The notes under the pieces were generated by a model. That model searched no databases. It saw only the letters and a list, made by a program, of their open reading frames with translations, and was not told where the DNA came from. This document shows, in pieces, positions 17,366-25,851 of a DNA stretch of 64,000 bases. Positions within the stretch are counted from its first letter, which is position 1. Each line of letters begins with the position of its first letter. The translations under genes and the position numbers were made by a program. Source of the stretch: VBAS01 sp035318985 (lineage in GTDB: Bacteria > Bacteroidota > Bacteroidia > Chitinophagales > Chitinophagaceae); contig DATHDP010000131.1 of assembly GCA_035318985.1 (NCBI GenBank), positions 1 through 64,000 on the forward strand, written 5' to 3'.

Positions 17366-18007
17366 TTATTTTGGAAAGCCAGCGTCGGCCTTTACTTCTT
17401 TTAATTGTTGCACATGACGATCAGTGTGTGACGAGATCATAAGACAAAGCTGATAACAATCAAGCATGCCAAATGGCATCTGTACAAAATGATTGCGAAG
17501 ATCTTCGGAGGTTGCTTTTATGTATTTAATATGGGCTGTCCTGGTTGTTTTAAAATCATTCATTGCATCATCAAGAGATTTATAAGGAGTATTCTGAGGT
17601 TCGAGAGGAGGAAAGGTCTTTGTTTTATTTGTCCTGTCTTCTACCCTTTTTATCACTTGCTCATCAGTTATTTTCAGATCTTTCTTTTTTTCTGGTGTCG
17701 GACCCGCTTTCATGCTCGCTTCAAGCATGGCCCAAAGTGTTTTTTCAGAGATGGCAATATGATAAACACATTCCTGTACGGACCATTTATCGGCAGATAC
17801 TTTATAAGTTAATTGCGTTGCACTCAACCCTTTGATCGCATCCTGCAATTCAGACTTTGTGTTTTTCATATGTTCAGCCGCAAATTTTCTTTCTTTTTTT
17901 GAAAGAACATCATCTGTTGGTGTACCGGCTAAACCTGAAAAAACTAGGAATAAAAGAAGCAAGTAATTGTAAGTTTTTCTCCTTGGCATATCAATAGGTT
18001 TTTTCAA
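17366..18007 (-). CDS. Exported DinB-family protein
   Basis: Four-helix DinB/YfiT-like metalloprotein, 213 aa. The three candidate metal-binding histidines are in ECVYHIAISE and SSHTDRHVQQLKEV, the usual spacing for the family. Unusually for a family often found in the cytosol, it begins with a hydrophobic signal-like stretch (NYLLLLFLVFSGLAG), so it is probably periplasmic or membrane-tethered. A later start at 17989 (MPRRKTYNYLL) would also work. The role is unknown. Confidence 0.82.
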   Translation of the reverse strand: MKKPIDMPRRKTYNYLLLLFLVFSGLAGTPTDDVLSKKERKFAAEHMKNTKSELQDAIKGLSATQLTYKVSADKWSVQECVYHIAISEKTLWAMLEASMKAGPTPEKKKDLKITDEQVIKRVEDRTNKTKTFPPLEPQNTPYKSLDDAMNDFKTTRTAHIKYIKATSEDLRNHFVQMPFGMLDCYQLCLMISSHTDRHVQQLKEVKADAGFPK

Positions 18008-18139
18008 AATAGAAATGGGGGCCGGGAGTAGTTTTTGAGGGATAGGGCAGAAAAGTTACGAAAGCATTTTAAAACAGTTGTCATTTTTTTTACACTTTTG
18101 TCGAAAGTAAGGGAATTCTGGCTTTATTATCTTTAATCC

Positions 18140-19237
18140 ATGAAAATAAAAGATGTTGTTATATCACTCGAAGCTATGGCTCCGCTTTCATTGCAAGAGA
18201 ATTATGATAATGCGGGTCTTATTACCGGGGATGAAAATGCTGATTGCACAAGCATATTGGTCTCATTAGATGCTACTCCTGCTGTTGTCGATGAGGCCGT
18301 AAAAAAGGGTTGCAATCTCATTGTCTCGCATCACCCGATCGTTTTTTCAGGGTTAAAAAAAATTACAGGGAAGAATTATGTACAGAAGACAGTTATAAAA
18401 GCTATAAAAAATGATATAGCTATTTATGCGATTCATACAAACCTCGATAATATATTAAATGGGGTAAACGGAAGGATCGCTGAATTGCTCGGGTTAAAAA
18501 ACATATCTGTTCTTGCACCCAAAGAAAACCAACTTAAAAAATTATTCACTTTCATTCCAACGACCCATGCAGATAAGGTGAGGCAGGCAATATTTGATGC
18601 GGGGGGTGGGTATATAGGAAATTATGAGGAATGCAGTTTTAATGTGGAGGGTTTTGGGACTTTTAAAGGCGGCTTAAATACTGACCCTTATGTTGGCAAG
18701 CCCGGAAAACTTCATATAGAAAATGAAATTAAGGTTGAGGTAATATTTCCGGGCTGGCTTGAAGGTCGGATAATAAAAAGTTTGCTGGCTGCGCATCCTT
18801 ATGAAGAGGTGGCTTATGATATAATAGGATTGGATAATCGATATTCGTCTATCGGTTCGGGAGTAATTGGAGAGTTGAAAGTGGCTGTCGATGAAAAAGT
18901 ATTTTTAGAAACTTTAAAAGAAAAATTCAAGCTCAGTGTTATCAGGCATACTGAGTTATTGAATAAAGAGATCACCAAGATAGCCGTGTGCGGGGGTGCA
19001 GGAAGTTTCCTGATTTCCAACGCATTGTCTGCAGGAGCAGATTGTTTCATAACATCAGATATTAAATACCATGAGTTTTTCGATGCCAATGATAAAATCC
19101 TTATCGCCGACATCGGCCATTATGAAAGTGAGCAATTCACCATCAACCTTTTGCAAGAATTTTTGGAACTAAAATTCCCTACCTTTGCCGTCCTTAAAAC
19201 AGAAGTGAATACGAACCCCGTGAGGTACTTTTTATAA
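18140..19237 (+). CDS. Nif3-like dinuclear metal-centre protein
   Basis: Nif3/YbgI family, often annotated as GTP cyclohydrolase I type 2 homologue; the true activity is unsettled. Conserved metal ligands are visible as SHHPIVFSG, IHTNLDN and the C-terminal DIGHYESEQF. The 365-aa length shows it has the middle insertion (about residues 130-235) seen in the long bacterial forms. It is followed by a degenerate repeat copy and then the zinc-ribbon gene, an arrangement common in Bacteroidota. Confidence 0.9.
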   Translation: MKIKDVVISLEAMAPLSLQENYDNAGLITGDENADCTSILVSLDATPAVVDEAVKKGCNLIVSHHPIVFSGLKKITGKNYVQKTVIKAIKNDIAIYAIHTNLDNILNGVNGRIAELLGLKNISVLAPKENQLKKLFTFIPTTHADKVRQAIFDAGGGYIGNYEECSFNVEGFGTFKGGLNTDPYVGKPGKLHIENEIKVEVIFPGWLEGRIIKSLLAAHPYEEVAYDIIGLDNRYSSIGSGVIGELKVAVDEKVFLETLKEKFKLSVIRHTELLNKEITKIAVCGGAGSFLISNALSAGADCFITSDIKYHEFFDANDKILIADIGHYESEQFTINLLQEFLELKFPTFAVLKTEVNTNPVRYFL

Positions 19238-19240
19238 GCC

Positions 19241-19315
19241 GAATAGCGAACAGAAAGTACAAGAGTGCGACGCAAGGGACGTTTTAATTAGGAGTATAAA
19301 GCTGGGTTCATAATA
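19241..19315 (+). repeat. Internally deleted copy of the nested-hairpin repeat
   Basis: The left part (GAATA..GAA..AGTACAAG.GTGCGAC) and right part (GCAA..GTTTAAT..AGT...AAGCT.GGT.CATAAT) match the ends of the element at 22955-23099. The central hairpin region is missing. This looks like a deletion derivative of the same repeat family. Confidence 0.6.
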
Positions 19316-19346
19316 AAAACTATCAAACAAAAACAATCATCAATAA

Positions 19347-20102
19347 ATGAGTACAGTTAAAGAATATTCAGTTCAGGAAAAACTTACCGGCCTGGTAACA
19401 CTTCAGAAAATTGATTCAAAGCTGGATGAATTAAAAGTATTGAAAGGCGAATTGCCAATGGAAGTTGCCGACCTGGAAGATGAGATCCAGGGTTTACATG
19501 CAAGACAAACACGTATTGAAGAAGAGATAAATGGCATGACTGAATTCATAGAACAAAAAAAGGAAGCCATTAAAGAATCTGGTGCTTTGGTTAAAAAATA
19601 CGAGAAGCAAAGCGGCAACGTAAAAAATAATCGTGAGTTTGAAGCGATTAATAAAGAGATGGAGATGCAGCAACTGGAAGTAAAGCTTGCTGAGAAGCAC
19701 ATTAAAGATGCGACTGATGAGATCTCTGAAAAAGCAGTATTGCTTGAGAAGGCTAAAAAGACAATTGGAGCTAAAGAAGGTATTCTGAATACAAAGAAGG
19801 AAGAACTTGAAAAGATCATTGCTTCTACTGAAAAAGAAGAAAAGCATTTCAATAAAATGGCAGCTGAAGCAAAGGAATTAGTTGATCCACGTTTGCTGAC
19901 CAGTTATACAAAGATCCGTCACAGCTATCGCAATGGATTGGCGGTTGTACAAGTAGAAAGAGATGCTTGCGGTGGATGTTTCTATGCGATCCCTCCTCAA
20001 AAACAAAGTGAGATACGCCAGCATAAAAAGATCATGGTTTGCGAGAACTGCGGTCGTGTACTGGTTGATAACGATCTTCACGCAGCGATCGAGATAAAAT
20101 AA
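19347..20102 (+). CDS. Coiled-coil protein with C4-type zinc ribbon
   Basis: Cytosolic protein of 251 aa. A long heptad-rich coiled coil covers about residues 10-175, and a C-terminal zinc ribbon has two CxxC pairs (DACGGCFYAIPP and VCENCGRVL). This is the zf-RING_7/CdsZ-like family, which usually sits beside nif3-like genes. Its proposed roles involve nucleic acid binding and remain loosely defined. A terminator follows 20 bp after the stop. Confidence 0.9.
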   Translation: MSTVKEYSVQEKLTGLVTLQKIDSKLDELKVLKGELPMEVADLEDEIQGLHARQTRIEEEINGMTEFIEQKKEAIKESGALVKKYEKQSGNVKNNREFEAINKEMEMQQLEVKLAEKHIKDATDEISEKAVLLEKAKKTIGAKEGILNTKKEELEKIIASTEKEEKHFNKMAAEAKELVDPRLLTSYTKIRHSYRNGLAVVQVERDACGGCFYAIPPQKQSEIRQHKKIMVCENCGRVLVDNDLHAAIEIK

Positions 20103-20122
20103 TTTTAAAAGAGATTTTTTTT

Positions 20123-20156
20123 ACCCCGTCCTGGTTTATCCAAGCGGGGTTTTTTG
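20123..20156 (+). terminator. Intrinsic terminator after the zinc-ribbon gene
   Basis: ACCCCG (20123-20128) pairs with CGGGGT (20145-20150). A smaller TGG/CCA stem may form inside the loop. A T-rich tract (TTTTTGTTTT) follows. Confidence 0.75.
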
Positions 20157-20172
20157 TTTTAAATTGCGGTTC

Positions 20173-21831
20173 ATGCTGAAACAACTTTCTATTCAGAATT
20201 ACGCCATCATCGATGCTATTGATATAAAATTCCCCGGGGGAATGAATGTAGTAACTGGTGAGACTGGTGCAGGTAAATCCATCATCATGGGTGCGTTAGG
20301 TTTGATACTTGGTGACAGAGCAGATTCATCAGCATTGGTGAATAAAGAAAAGAAGTGTATTGTAGAAGGGGTTTTTAAAACCGATAATAAAGCTGGTGTA
20401 AAAACTTTTTTAAAAGATAATGAACTGGATGGGGATGAAGAGTTGGTATTGAGAAGGGAGATTGGTGTAAATGGAAAATCAAGAGCATTTATAAATGATA
20501 CTCCAGTCAACCTTGAGCAACTAAGAGAATTAAGCAGTTTGCTTGTAGATCTTCACCAGCAATTTGATGCATTGCAGTTGGGTGAAAATGATTTTCAGCG
20601 GGAAGTAGTTGATGCCCTGGCAGGTAATAAAAATATTATCGGAGAATACAGGATTATTTATAGTGAATGGAAAAGAATTCAACAGGAACTTGATGAACTG
20701 AAAGATCAAAAAAAACAATTCGATAAGGAAGCTGATTATAACCGTTTCCAGTTTACTGAACTTGATGAAGCAAGCTTTCGTGAAAATGAATTAGAAGAAA
20801 CAGACGCTGAGTTGAAAATGCTGAATAATTCTGAAGGAATTAAAAGCGCTTTATCAAAAGTTTATTTTGAATTGAAAGAAAGTGAAAGCCCGGTAGTAAA
20901 CCAATTAAAAGTTTTATCAAACCAATTACAGGTTTACTCTTCATTTCATCCGCAGCTTCCCGAATTAATTAAAAGATTACAATCTGCGCAATTAGAACTA
21001 CAAGATGTTGCCGGCGATCTCAATAGTATCAGTGATCATATTAATTTCAGTCCCGAAAAAATTGAACAATTGAATGAACGCCTTTCGTTGGGGTATAGGC
21101 TGATGAAGAAACATGGAGTAAAAACAACTAATGAATTACTGAATATTCAAAAGCAACTTGAAGAAAAATTACAGGCAGTTTTAAATATAGACGATAGTAT
21201 TCAACAAAAAGAAAAGGAATTGGCTGAAACTAATAAAAAGGCATTAGAATTGGCAAATCAAATTTCAGAAGCAAGAAAAAAACAAATCAAACCGCTTGAA
21301 GAAAAAGTAAACAAATTGCTTGCGCAGGTTGGAATGCCAAATGCAAAGATCAAGGTTGAGATAAAGGATGAGGCTGAGTTGAATTCATATGGAATGAATA
21401 GTATCGAATTTTTATTTGATGCTAATCGCAGCAAACAATTTTTACCTGTAAGAAAAGTAGCGAGTGGTGGTGAGTTGAGCAGGTTGATGCTTTGTATAAA
21501 ATCTTTAGTGGCACAGAAACTGGACATGCCTACATTGATATTTGATGAAATTGATACCGGTATTTCTGGTGAAGCTGCAAGACAAGTCGGCATTATCATG
21601 AAAGAGCTTGCAGGTAATCGCCAGGTTATTTGTATTACCCATCAACCGCAGATCGCTGGTAAGGCTAATGCTCATTTCTTTGTTTATAAAGAAATCGTAA
21701 GAGATGAAGTGAAAACAAATATCCGGGTGCTGAACAAAGATGAAAGGATAACAGCTATTGCCAAAATGCTCAGCGGAGAAAAGCCAACAGCCGCTGCGAT
21801 GGAGAATGCGAGGGAGATGGTAGGAAATTAG
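20173..21831 (+). CDS. recN: DNA repair protein RecN
   Basis: SMC-like ATPase that helps organise broken DNA ends for RecA-dependent repair. Walker A is GETGAGKS at residues 29-36. Two long coiled-coil arms flank the central region, the signature VASGGELSRLMLCIK lies at the C-terminal head, and Walker B is TLIFDEIDTGISGEAA. The length is 552 aa, typical. ATG 20173 is chosen over TTG 20164 because MLKQLSIQNYAII matches family N-termini. Its stop codon overlaps a C-rich palindrome of the CCCCTAAAGGGG type. Confidence 0.95.
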   Translation: MLKQLSIQNYAIIDAIDIKFPGGMNVVTGETGAGKSIIMGALGLILGDRADSSALVNKEKKCIVEGVFKTDNKAGVKTFLKDNELDGDEELVLRREIGVNGKSRAFINDTPVNLEQLRELSSLLVDLHQQFDALQLGENDFQREVVDALAGNKNIIGEYRIIYSEWKRIQQELDELKDQKKQFDKEADYNRFQFTELDEASFRENELEETDAELKMLNNSEGIKSALSKVYFELKESESPVVNQLKVLSNQLQVYSSFHPQLPELIKRLQSAQLELQDVAGDLNSISDHINFSPEKIEQLNERLSLGYRLMKKHGVKTTNELLNIQKQLEEKLQAVLNIDDSIQQKEKELAETNKKALELANQISEARKKQIKPLEEKVNKLLAQVGMPNAKIKVEIKDEAELNSYGMNSIEFLFDANRSKQFLPVRKVASGGELSRLMLCIKSLVAQKLDMPTLIFDEIDTGISGEAARQVGIIMKELAGNRQVICITHQPQIAGKANAHFFVYKEIVRDEVKTNIRVLNKDERITAIAKMLSGEKPTAAAMENAREMVGN

Positions 21832-21855
21832 CCCCCAAACCCCCTAAAGGGGGCT
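21831..21855. repeat. CCCCTAAAGGGG-type palindrome after recN
   Basis: GCCCCC-AAA-CCCCCTAAAGGGGGC forms a GC-rich hairpin beginning on the last base of the recN stop codon. It is related to the palindromes at 33650-33671 and 33757-33779 and may also act as the recN terminator. Confidence 0.65.
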
Positions 21856-21888
21856 TCGTGTTCCTTGCTTTGAAATTATTTTATACAA

Positions 21889-22098
21889 ATGAAATCTGCA
21901 ATTGTTCTTTTATTGATCGTTGCCTTTATGGTTCTTTCTTATTTTTTGAATCAATGGCTACAAAAAATAATTAGGCCAAAACAATCATTGGGAAGATTGC
22001 TTTTTTATTTTTTAGCTGTATTGATCTCTGTTTTTGCTATATCATTTTTTATGGTATTTGTTATTGGAAAACTTTACCCTACCGAGCTAATTAAATAA
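21889..22098 (+). CDS. Small two-helix membrane protein, function unknown
   Basis: Predicted 69-aa inner-membrane protein. One hydrophobic helix covers about residues 3-24 and another about 38-60, with a basic loop (QKIIRPKQSLGR) between them. No family is recognised. It lies between recN and fabI in the same direction, 33 bp before fabI. The ATG start and Bacteroidota-like composition support it, but it is short enough to leave doubt. Confidence 0.6.
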   Translation: MKSAIVLLLIVAFMVLSYFLNQWLQKIIRPKQSLGRLLFYFLAVLISVFAISFFMVFVIGKLYPTELIK

Positions 22099-22131
22099 CT
22101 TCTTACATTTACCGCCACAAAACAAATTGCT

Positions 22132-22950
22132 ATGGCATATAATCTTTTAAAAGGAAAGAGAGGGATCATTACCGGTGCGCTGGATGCTAATTCTATTGCA
22201 TGGAAAGTAGCGGAAAAGGCCTATGAAGAAGGCGCAACTTTTGTATTAACCAATGCGCCGATCGCTATGAGGATGGGAGAGATCAATAAACTGGCAGAGA
22301 AAACAAAGTCTGAGATAATTCCTGCTGATGCGACCAATGTTGATGAGCTTACCAATCTTTTTACTAAGTCACAAGAAGTGCTTGGCGGAAAGATCGATTT
22401 TGTACTTCACTCGATCGGTATGAGTGTGAACATCCGGAAAAAAATTCCTTACACAGAATCTAATTATGATTACTTCATGAAAGGAATTGATGTATCAGCA
22501 ATGTCTTTTCATAAAATGCTGGCGGTGGCAAGAAAATTAGATGCAATCAATGAATGGGGAAGTGTAGTGGCCCTGACTTATATGGCAGCACAAAGGACAT
22601 ATCCTTTTTATACAGATATGGCAGATATAAAAGCGATGCTTGAATCCATTGCCCGCAGTTTTGGTTATCATTATGGTGTTGAAAAGAAAGTTCGTATCAA
22701 TACCGTTTCTCAATCACCAACAAAAACAACGGCAGGTACAGGCATAAAAGGTTTTGGAGATTTCTTTGATTATGCAAATTCAATTGCGCCGCTTGGTAAT
22801 GCGACCGCAGAAGATTGTGCTAATTATTGCATTACTCTTTTTTCTGATCTTACCAGGATGGTAACAATGCAAAACCTGTTTCATGATGGTGGCTATTCAA
22901 CTACTGGTGTAAGTAATGAAGTGATGCAGAAGTTAGGTGTTACAGAATAA
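22132..22950 (+). CDS. fabI: Enoyl-[acyl-carrier-protein] reductase (NADH), FabI
   Basis: Last reductive step of type II fatty acid elongation, reducing enoyl-ACP in the cytosol. The Rossmann N-terminus reads GIITGALDANSIAWKVA. The catalytic pattern is Tyr150 (LTYMAAQR) with Tyr160-x6-Lys167 (FYTDMADIKAM). The substrate loop region INTVSQSPTKTTAGTGIKG and the C-terminal DLTRMVTMQNLFHDGGYSTT are typical of Bacteroidota FabI. The length is 272 aa. It is a single gene followed by the full-length hairpin repeat and a terminator. Confidence 0.95.
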   Translation: MAYNLLKGKRGIITGALDANSIAWKVAEKAYEEGATFVLTNAPIAMRMGEINKLAEKTKSEIIPADATNVDELTNLFTKSQEVLGGKIDFVLHSIGMSVNIRKKIPYTESNYDYFMKGIDVSAMSFHKMLAVARKLDAINEWGSVVALTYMAAQRTYPFYTDMADIKAMLESIARSFGYHYGVEKKVRINTVSQSPTKTTAGTGIKGFGDFFDYANSIAPLGNATAEDCANYCITLFSDLTRMVTMQNLFHDGGYSTTGVSNEVMQKLGVTE

Positions 22951-22954
22951 ATGG

Positions 22955-23099
22955 CGAATAGGATTACCGAAGTACAAGTGTGCGACCCTTCGCTTCGCTC
23001 TGGGTAAACTGCGACGCTTATTGTTTATAAGCGAATGGAACCTTGAACGGAGCGTCGCAACAAAAGTTTAATAGTAGTAATTAAGCTTGGTACATAATT
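22955..23099 (+). repeat. Nested-hairpin intergenic repeat, full copy
   Basis: A roughly 145-bp element. It opens with ATTACCGAAGTACAAG, has an inner hairpin CGCTTAT-TGTTT-ATAAGCG, and an outer stem GCGACG/CGTCGC enclosing it. It ends near AAGCTTGGTACATAAT. A close copy lies at 47879-48006, and a shortened copy at 19241-19315. It shows no coding potential. Confidence 0.75.
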
Positions 23100-23101
23100 A
23101 A

Positions 23102-23125
23102 AAAGTCCCGGCAATGCGGGACTTT
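23102..23125. terminator. Bidirectional terminator between fabI and the DUF2795 gene
   Basis: AAAGTCCCG and CGGGACTTT form a 9-bp stem with a 6-base loop. T-rich sequence follows on the plus strand and A-rich sequence precedes it, so it can serve both convergent genes. Confidence 0.8.
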
Positions 23126-23156
23126 AATATTTTTTGGCTCATAGCCAAAGCCTACT

Positions 23157-23381
23157 TTAATATTCATCTTCATTGAACATAAAATCTTCCTGGCTGGGGT
23201 AATCGGGCCAGATGTCTTCAATGCTTTCATAAACTTCGCCACCTTCATCTTCCAATTCCTGCAGGTTCTCTACCACTTCAATAGGGGCTCCGCTACGGAT
23301 CGAATAATCGATGAGTTCGTCTTTAGTGGCCGGCCATGGCGCTTCTTCGAGATATGATGCTAATTCTAAGGTCCAGAACAT
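23157..23381 (-). CDS. DUF2795 domain protein
   Basis: Small acidic cytosolic protein of 74 aa. The core LASYLEEAPWPATKDELIDYSIRSGAP is a DUF2795-type fold, and the tail is strongly acidic and ends DFMFNEDEY. Near-identical short proteins are widely conserved in Bacteroidota, but the role is unknown. It is transcribed alone from a well-matched promoter at 23455-23485, with about 70 bp of leader. Confidence 0.85.
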   Translation of the reverse strand: MFWTLELASYLEEAPWPATKDELIDYSIRSGAPIEVVENLQELEDEGGEVYESIEDIWPDYPSQEDFMFNEDEY

Positions 23382-23454
23382 TTCTTGGGTTTTTGATTAT
23401 CAGGAAACGGGTTTTTAACTTCTACAACGCAAACCCGGCCCCTCTAATTTTTCG

Positions 23455-23485
23455 CAAATGTAGCTTTAATAACGAATTTACCAAA
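23455..23485 (-). promoter_or_regulatory. Bacteroidota-type promoter of the DUF2795 gene
   Basis: On the minus strand TTTG (23485-23482), a 19-base spacer, then TACATTTG (23462-23455). This is a full match to TTTG-N19-TAnnTTTG. The rest of the 23382-23604 gap shows no coding sequence or repeat. Confidence 0.65.
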
Positions 23486-23604
23486 TCGGGGTTTTTACCG
23501 CCGGTATAAATGGTTTCTTAAATTTCGAAGCCTCATTTGAACCGCTTATTTTTAGGGCTCAGGTTTTACAGATTATTTGATTACTTAAATTCCATAAAGG
23601 CTGC

Positions 23605-24255
23605 ATGCTAACCGGTAAAAATATTTATAAACGTTATGGCTCTCTGGAAGTTCTCAGGGGTGTGAATCTTGAAATTAATAAAGGAGAGGTGGTGGCCATT
23701 GTTGGGCCTTCAGGTTGCGGCAAAAGCACTTTACTGCATATTCTGGGGTCACTCGATAGGGCAGATATGGGAGAAATAGTTATCAACAATAAAGCTCTTA
23801 GTCTTCTTTCAGGCAACAAACTGGCTGCTTTCCGGAATAAACATATTGGCTTCGTGTTCCAGTTTCACCATTTATTGCCAGAATTTACGGCATTGGAAAA
23901 TGTATGTATTCCGGGCTGGCTTGCGGGAAGAAATAAAAATGAGGTAAAGGAAAAAGCTGAAGGACTTTTAAAAATATTGGGGCTTGTAAATAGAAATGAA
24001 AATAAACCAAACCAGTTGTCTGGTGGTGAACAGCAAAGAGTAGCTGTGGCCAGGGCTTTAATAAATAATCCGGATATAGTATTTGCGGACGAGCCAACAG
24101 GCAATCTTGATAGCGCCAATGCGCAGGAACTCCATGAACTATTTTTTGACTTGCGAAAACAATTCAATCAAACTTTTCTTATTGTGACGCATAATGAAGA
24201 ACTCTCACAATTAAGCGATAGGGTGCTGCATATGAAAGATGGATTGATTGTTTAA
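23605..24255 (+). CDS. ABC transporter ATP-binding protein, LolD-like
   Basis: ATPase subunit of the MacB/LolD class, 216 aa, acting at the cytosolic face of the inner membrane. Walker A is GPSGCGKST, the Q-loop region is GFVFQFHHLLPEFTALENV, the signature is LSGGEQQR, Walker B is DIVFADEPTGNLDS, and the H-loop is IVTHNEE. The LLPEFTALENV pattern is typical of LolD, which extracts lipoproteins with LolC/E. No permease gene is adjacent, so it may pair with an unlinked one. That makes the lipoprotein role likely but not certain. Confidence 0.85.
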   Translation: MLTGKNIYKRYGSLEVLRGVNLEINKGEVVAIVGPSGCGKSTLLHILGSLDRADMGEIVINNKALSLLSGNKLAAFRNKHIGFVFQFHHLLPEFTALENVCIPGWLAGRNKNEVKEKAEGLLKILGLVNRNENKPNQLSGGEQQRVAVARALINNPDIVFADEPTGNLDSANAQELHELFFDLRKQFNQTFLIVTHNEELSQLSDRVLHMKDGLIV

Positions 24256-24259
24256 TGTA

Positions 24260-25849
24260 TTATTCCTCCCAGACCACCAATTTGATCTTTGAGGTTTGGG
24301 ATCCGTTAGAGAGTTTAAGTGTATTTTCTCCTTCAGCAGTATAGCGGGTGCGGTTTCCAACTGTTTCTTTTTTAAAGGTTAAATTCTTCTCAATCATTGT
24401 ATCGAAATCAACAGACCAGTCGAAGTCTTCTTCCGAAGAAGAAGATTGCGAAGGCATGTAAGTGGCATAGTATGAAAACGAACCCTTTGTATTAAAAGTC
24501 AGACGCAGACCTACTCTCCCGAAATCTCCATTATAATCAAAAACGATGTTGCTTTTTTTTATGTCGCCATGGGAATTCTGCCGAATTTTTTGCTCTGTCA
24601 CATCACCTTTGCCGGCGCAGTTACAGATAACTGTGGATTTCCAATAATCATTTTTATTGAATTTATACGAGCCTGAGCCAAGCACATCTGGTACCTTGGT
24701 TCCAACTTCTTCTTCATCTGAAATGCTCAATGTGATATGCTCTGCTGTTCCACCATCACCATAAAAACTGGCCCTATAAGAAATGTTCGTAGTTTCCTTA
24801 CCTGTAAAAAAATTATTCATCACATCACCATCGACATTAGTTGTCAACTGCGAAATGCCGTCATAAGTATAGACCACATAGCCTGAATAGGTATATTTTA
24901 TATTGACTGGTGCATCTCCAAACAGAATGCTGTTGCAACCCGTTACATCTTTGCCGGGACTGTATGCTGCAATGAATGCTTCTTTAGAACCTGCCTTTAA
25001 TGTAAAAGTTGCTTTTGCAATTCCATTAGCATCGGTAATAACTTTTTCCGGAGTTACTATGCCACCTGTAGTGCCTGGTACTTTAAATCCTTCAAACGTT
25101 GTTTCAGTAAATAAGACTTCACGACCGGCAAGCGGTTTGCCATCACAATCTTTAACTTCTATAGTGAATGAAGTACTCTCGCCGGCTTTTAATATTTTCT
25201 TTTGAGGAACAATTTTTATAGGATCGCCCCAACTTACTGGATAGAGGGACAATTCTTTCGATTGTTGTCTTTCTGCCAACTCAAACTTTTTTATTTTATC
25301 AGCAAGTGGAGAAAGTTGTGCAACGACTTGGTGCGCTATGTTGCTAACATTTCCAGCAACAGAAGAAAGCGAAAAATTTGTTTGTGCAGTAATAACGACT
25401 TTACGACTGCATGCTGCTTGTACTTCAACATGTAATTGACAGCTCGTGCCATTATTAGTGATAGATCCTGTCATTATGTAACTTCCATATTTGGAAAGAT
25501 CAGGAGAGATAAGTGGATTGGATGGAAGATTTATAAAAGTTTCTCCGCCCACTGACAACTGCTCAACATCACCTGTGTCTACTGAAGGCGGAATGGTCAT
25601 TTTTATACAGCCGCTTTCATTATTTGCAATTTGTGTTGAAACGACTGATGCGATCATAAATAAATTTTTCCATTCGGGCCAAAGATTTTCAGTGCCTTCT
25701 TCTTTGTTTGGTTGTTTTACCTGTATGTCAAAGCCAAATCCTGCGATCTTTGGAATTTCCTTGCAATTGCCACATTGCTGTGCTTTTGCTGAATTGATCA
25801 TCAGCAAAAGCACAAAGCAAATGAAAGCGGATGTTTTGGTTGCGACCAT
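24260..25849 (-). CDS. Secreted protein with bacterial Ig-like (Big_1-type) domain
   Basis: Exported protein of 529 aa with a signal peptide (about 1-23, ending AKAQ). The N-terminal part holds several cysteines and is not recognised. Around residues 215-305 an Ig-like domain of the invasin/Big_1 kind is visible (AGESTSFTIEVKDCDGKPLAGREV..., then VITDANGIAKATFTLKAG). The C-terminal 220 residues are strand-rich with several acidic and Ser-rich stretches. It starts 2 bp after the OmpA-like gene in the same direction, suggesting a shared envelope role. Function unknown. Confidence 0.75.
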   Translation of the reverse strand: MVATKTSAFICFVLLLMINSAKAQQCGNCKEIPKIAGFGFDIQVKQPNKEEGTENLWPEWKNLFMIASVVSTQIANNESGCIKMTIPPSVDTGDVEQLSVGGETFINLPSNPLISPDLSKYGSYIMTGSITNNGTSCQLHVEVQAACSRKVVITAQTNFSLSSVAGNVSNIAHQVVAQLSPLADKIKKFELAERQQSKELSLYPVSWGDPIKIVPQKKILKAGESTSFTIEVKDCDGKPLAGREVLFTETTFEGFKVPGTTGGIVTPEKVITDANGIAKATFTLKAGSKEAFIAAYSPGKDVTGCNSILFGDAPVNIKYTYSGYVVYTYDGISQLTTNVDGDVMNNFFTGKETTNISYRASFYGDGGTAEHITLSISDEEEVGTKVPDVLGSGSYKFNKNDYWKSTVICNCAGKGDVTEQKIRQNSHGDIKKSNIVFDYNGDFGRVGLRLTFNTKGSFSYYATYMPSQSSSSEEDFDWSVDFDTMIEKNLTFKKETVGNRTRYTAEGENTLKLSNGSQTSKIKLVVWEE

Positions 25850-25851
25850 TT

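Noticed and set aside
23605..24255. A LolCDE operon at the LolD-like ATPase
   Set aside because: No permease gene is adjacent on either side, so only the ATPase is supported.
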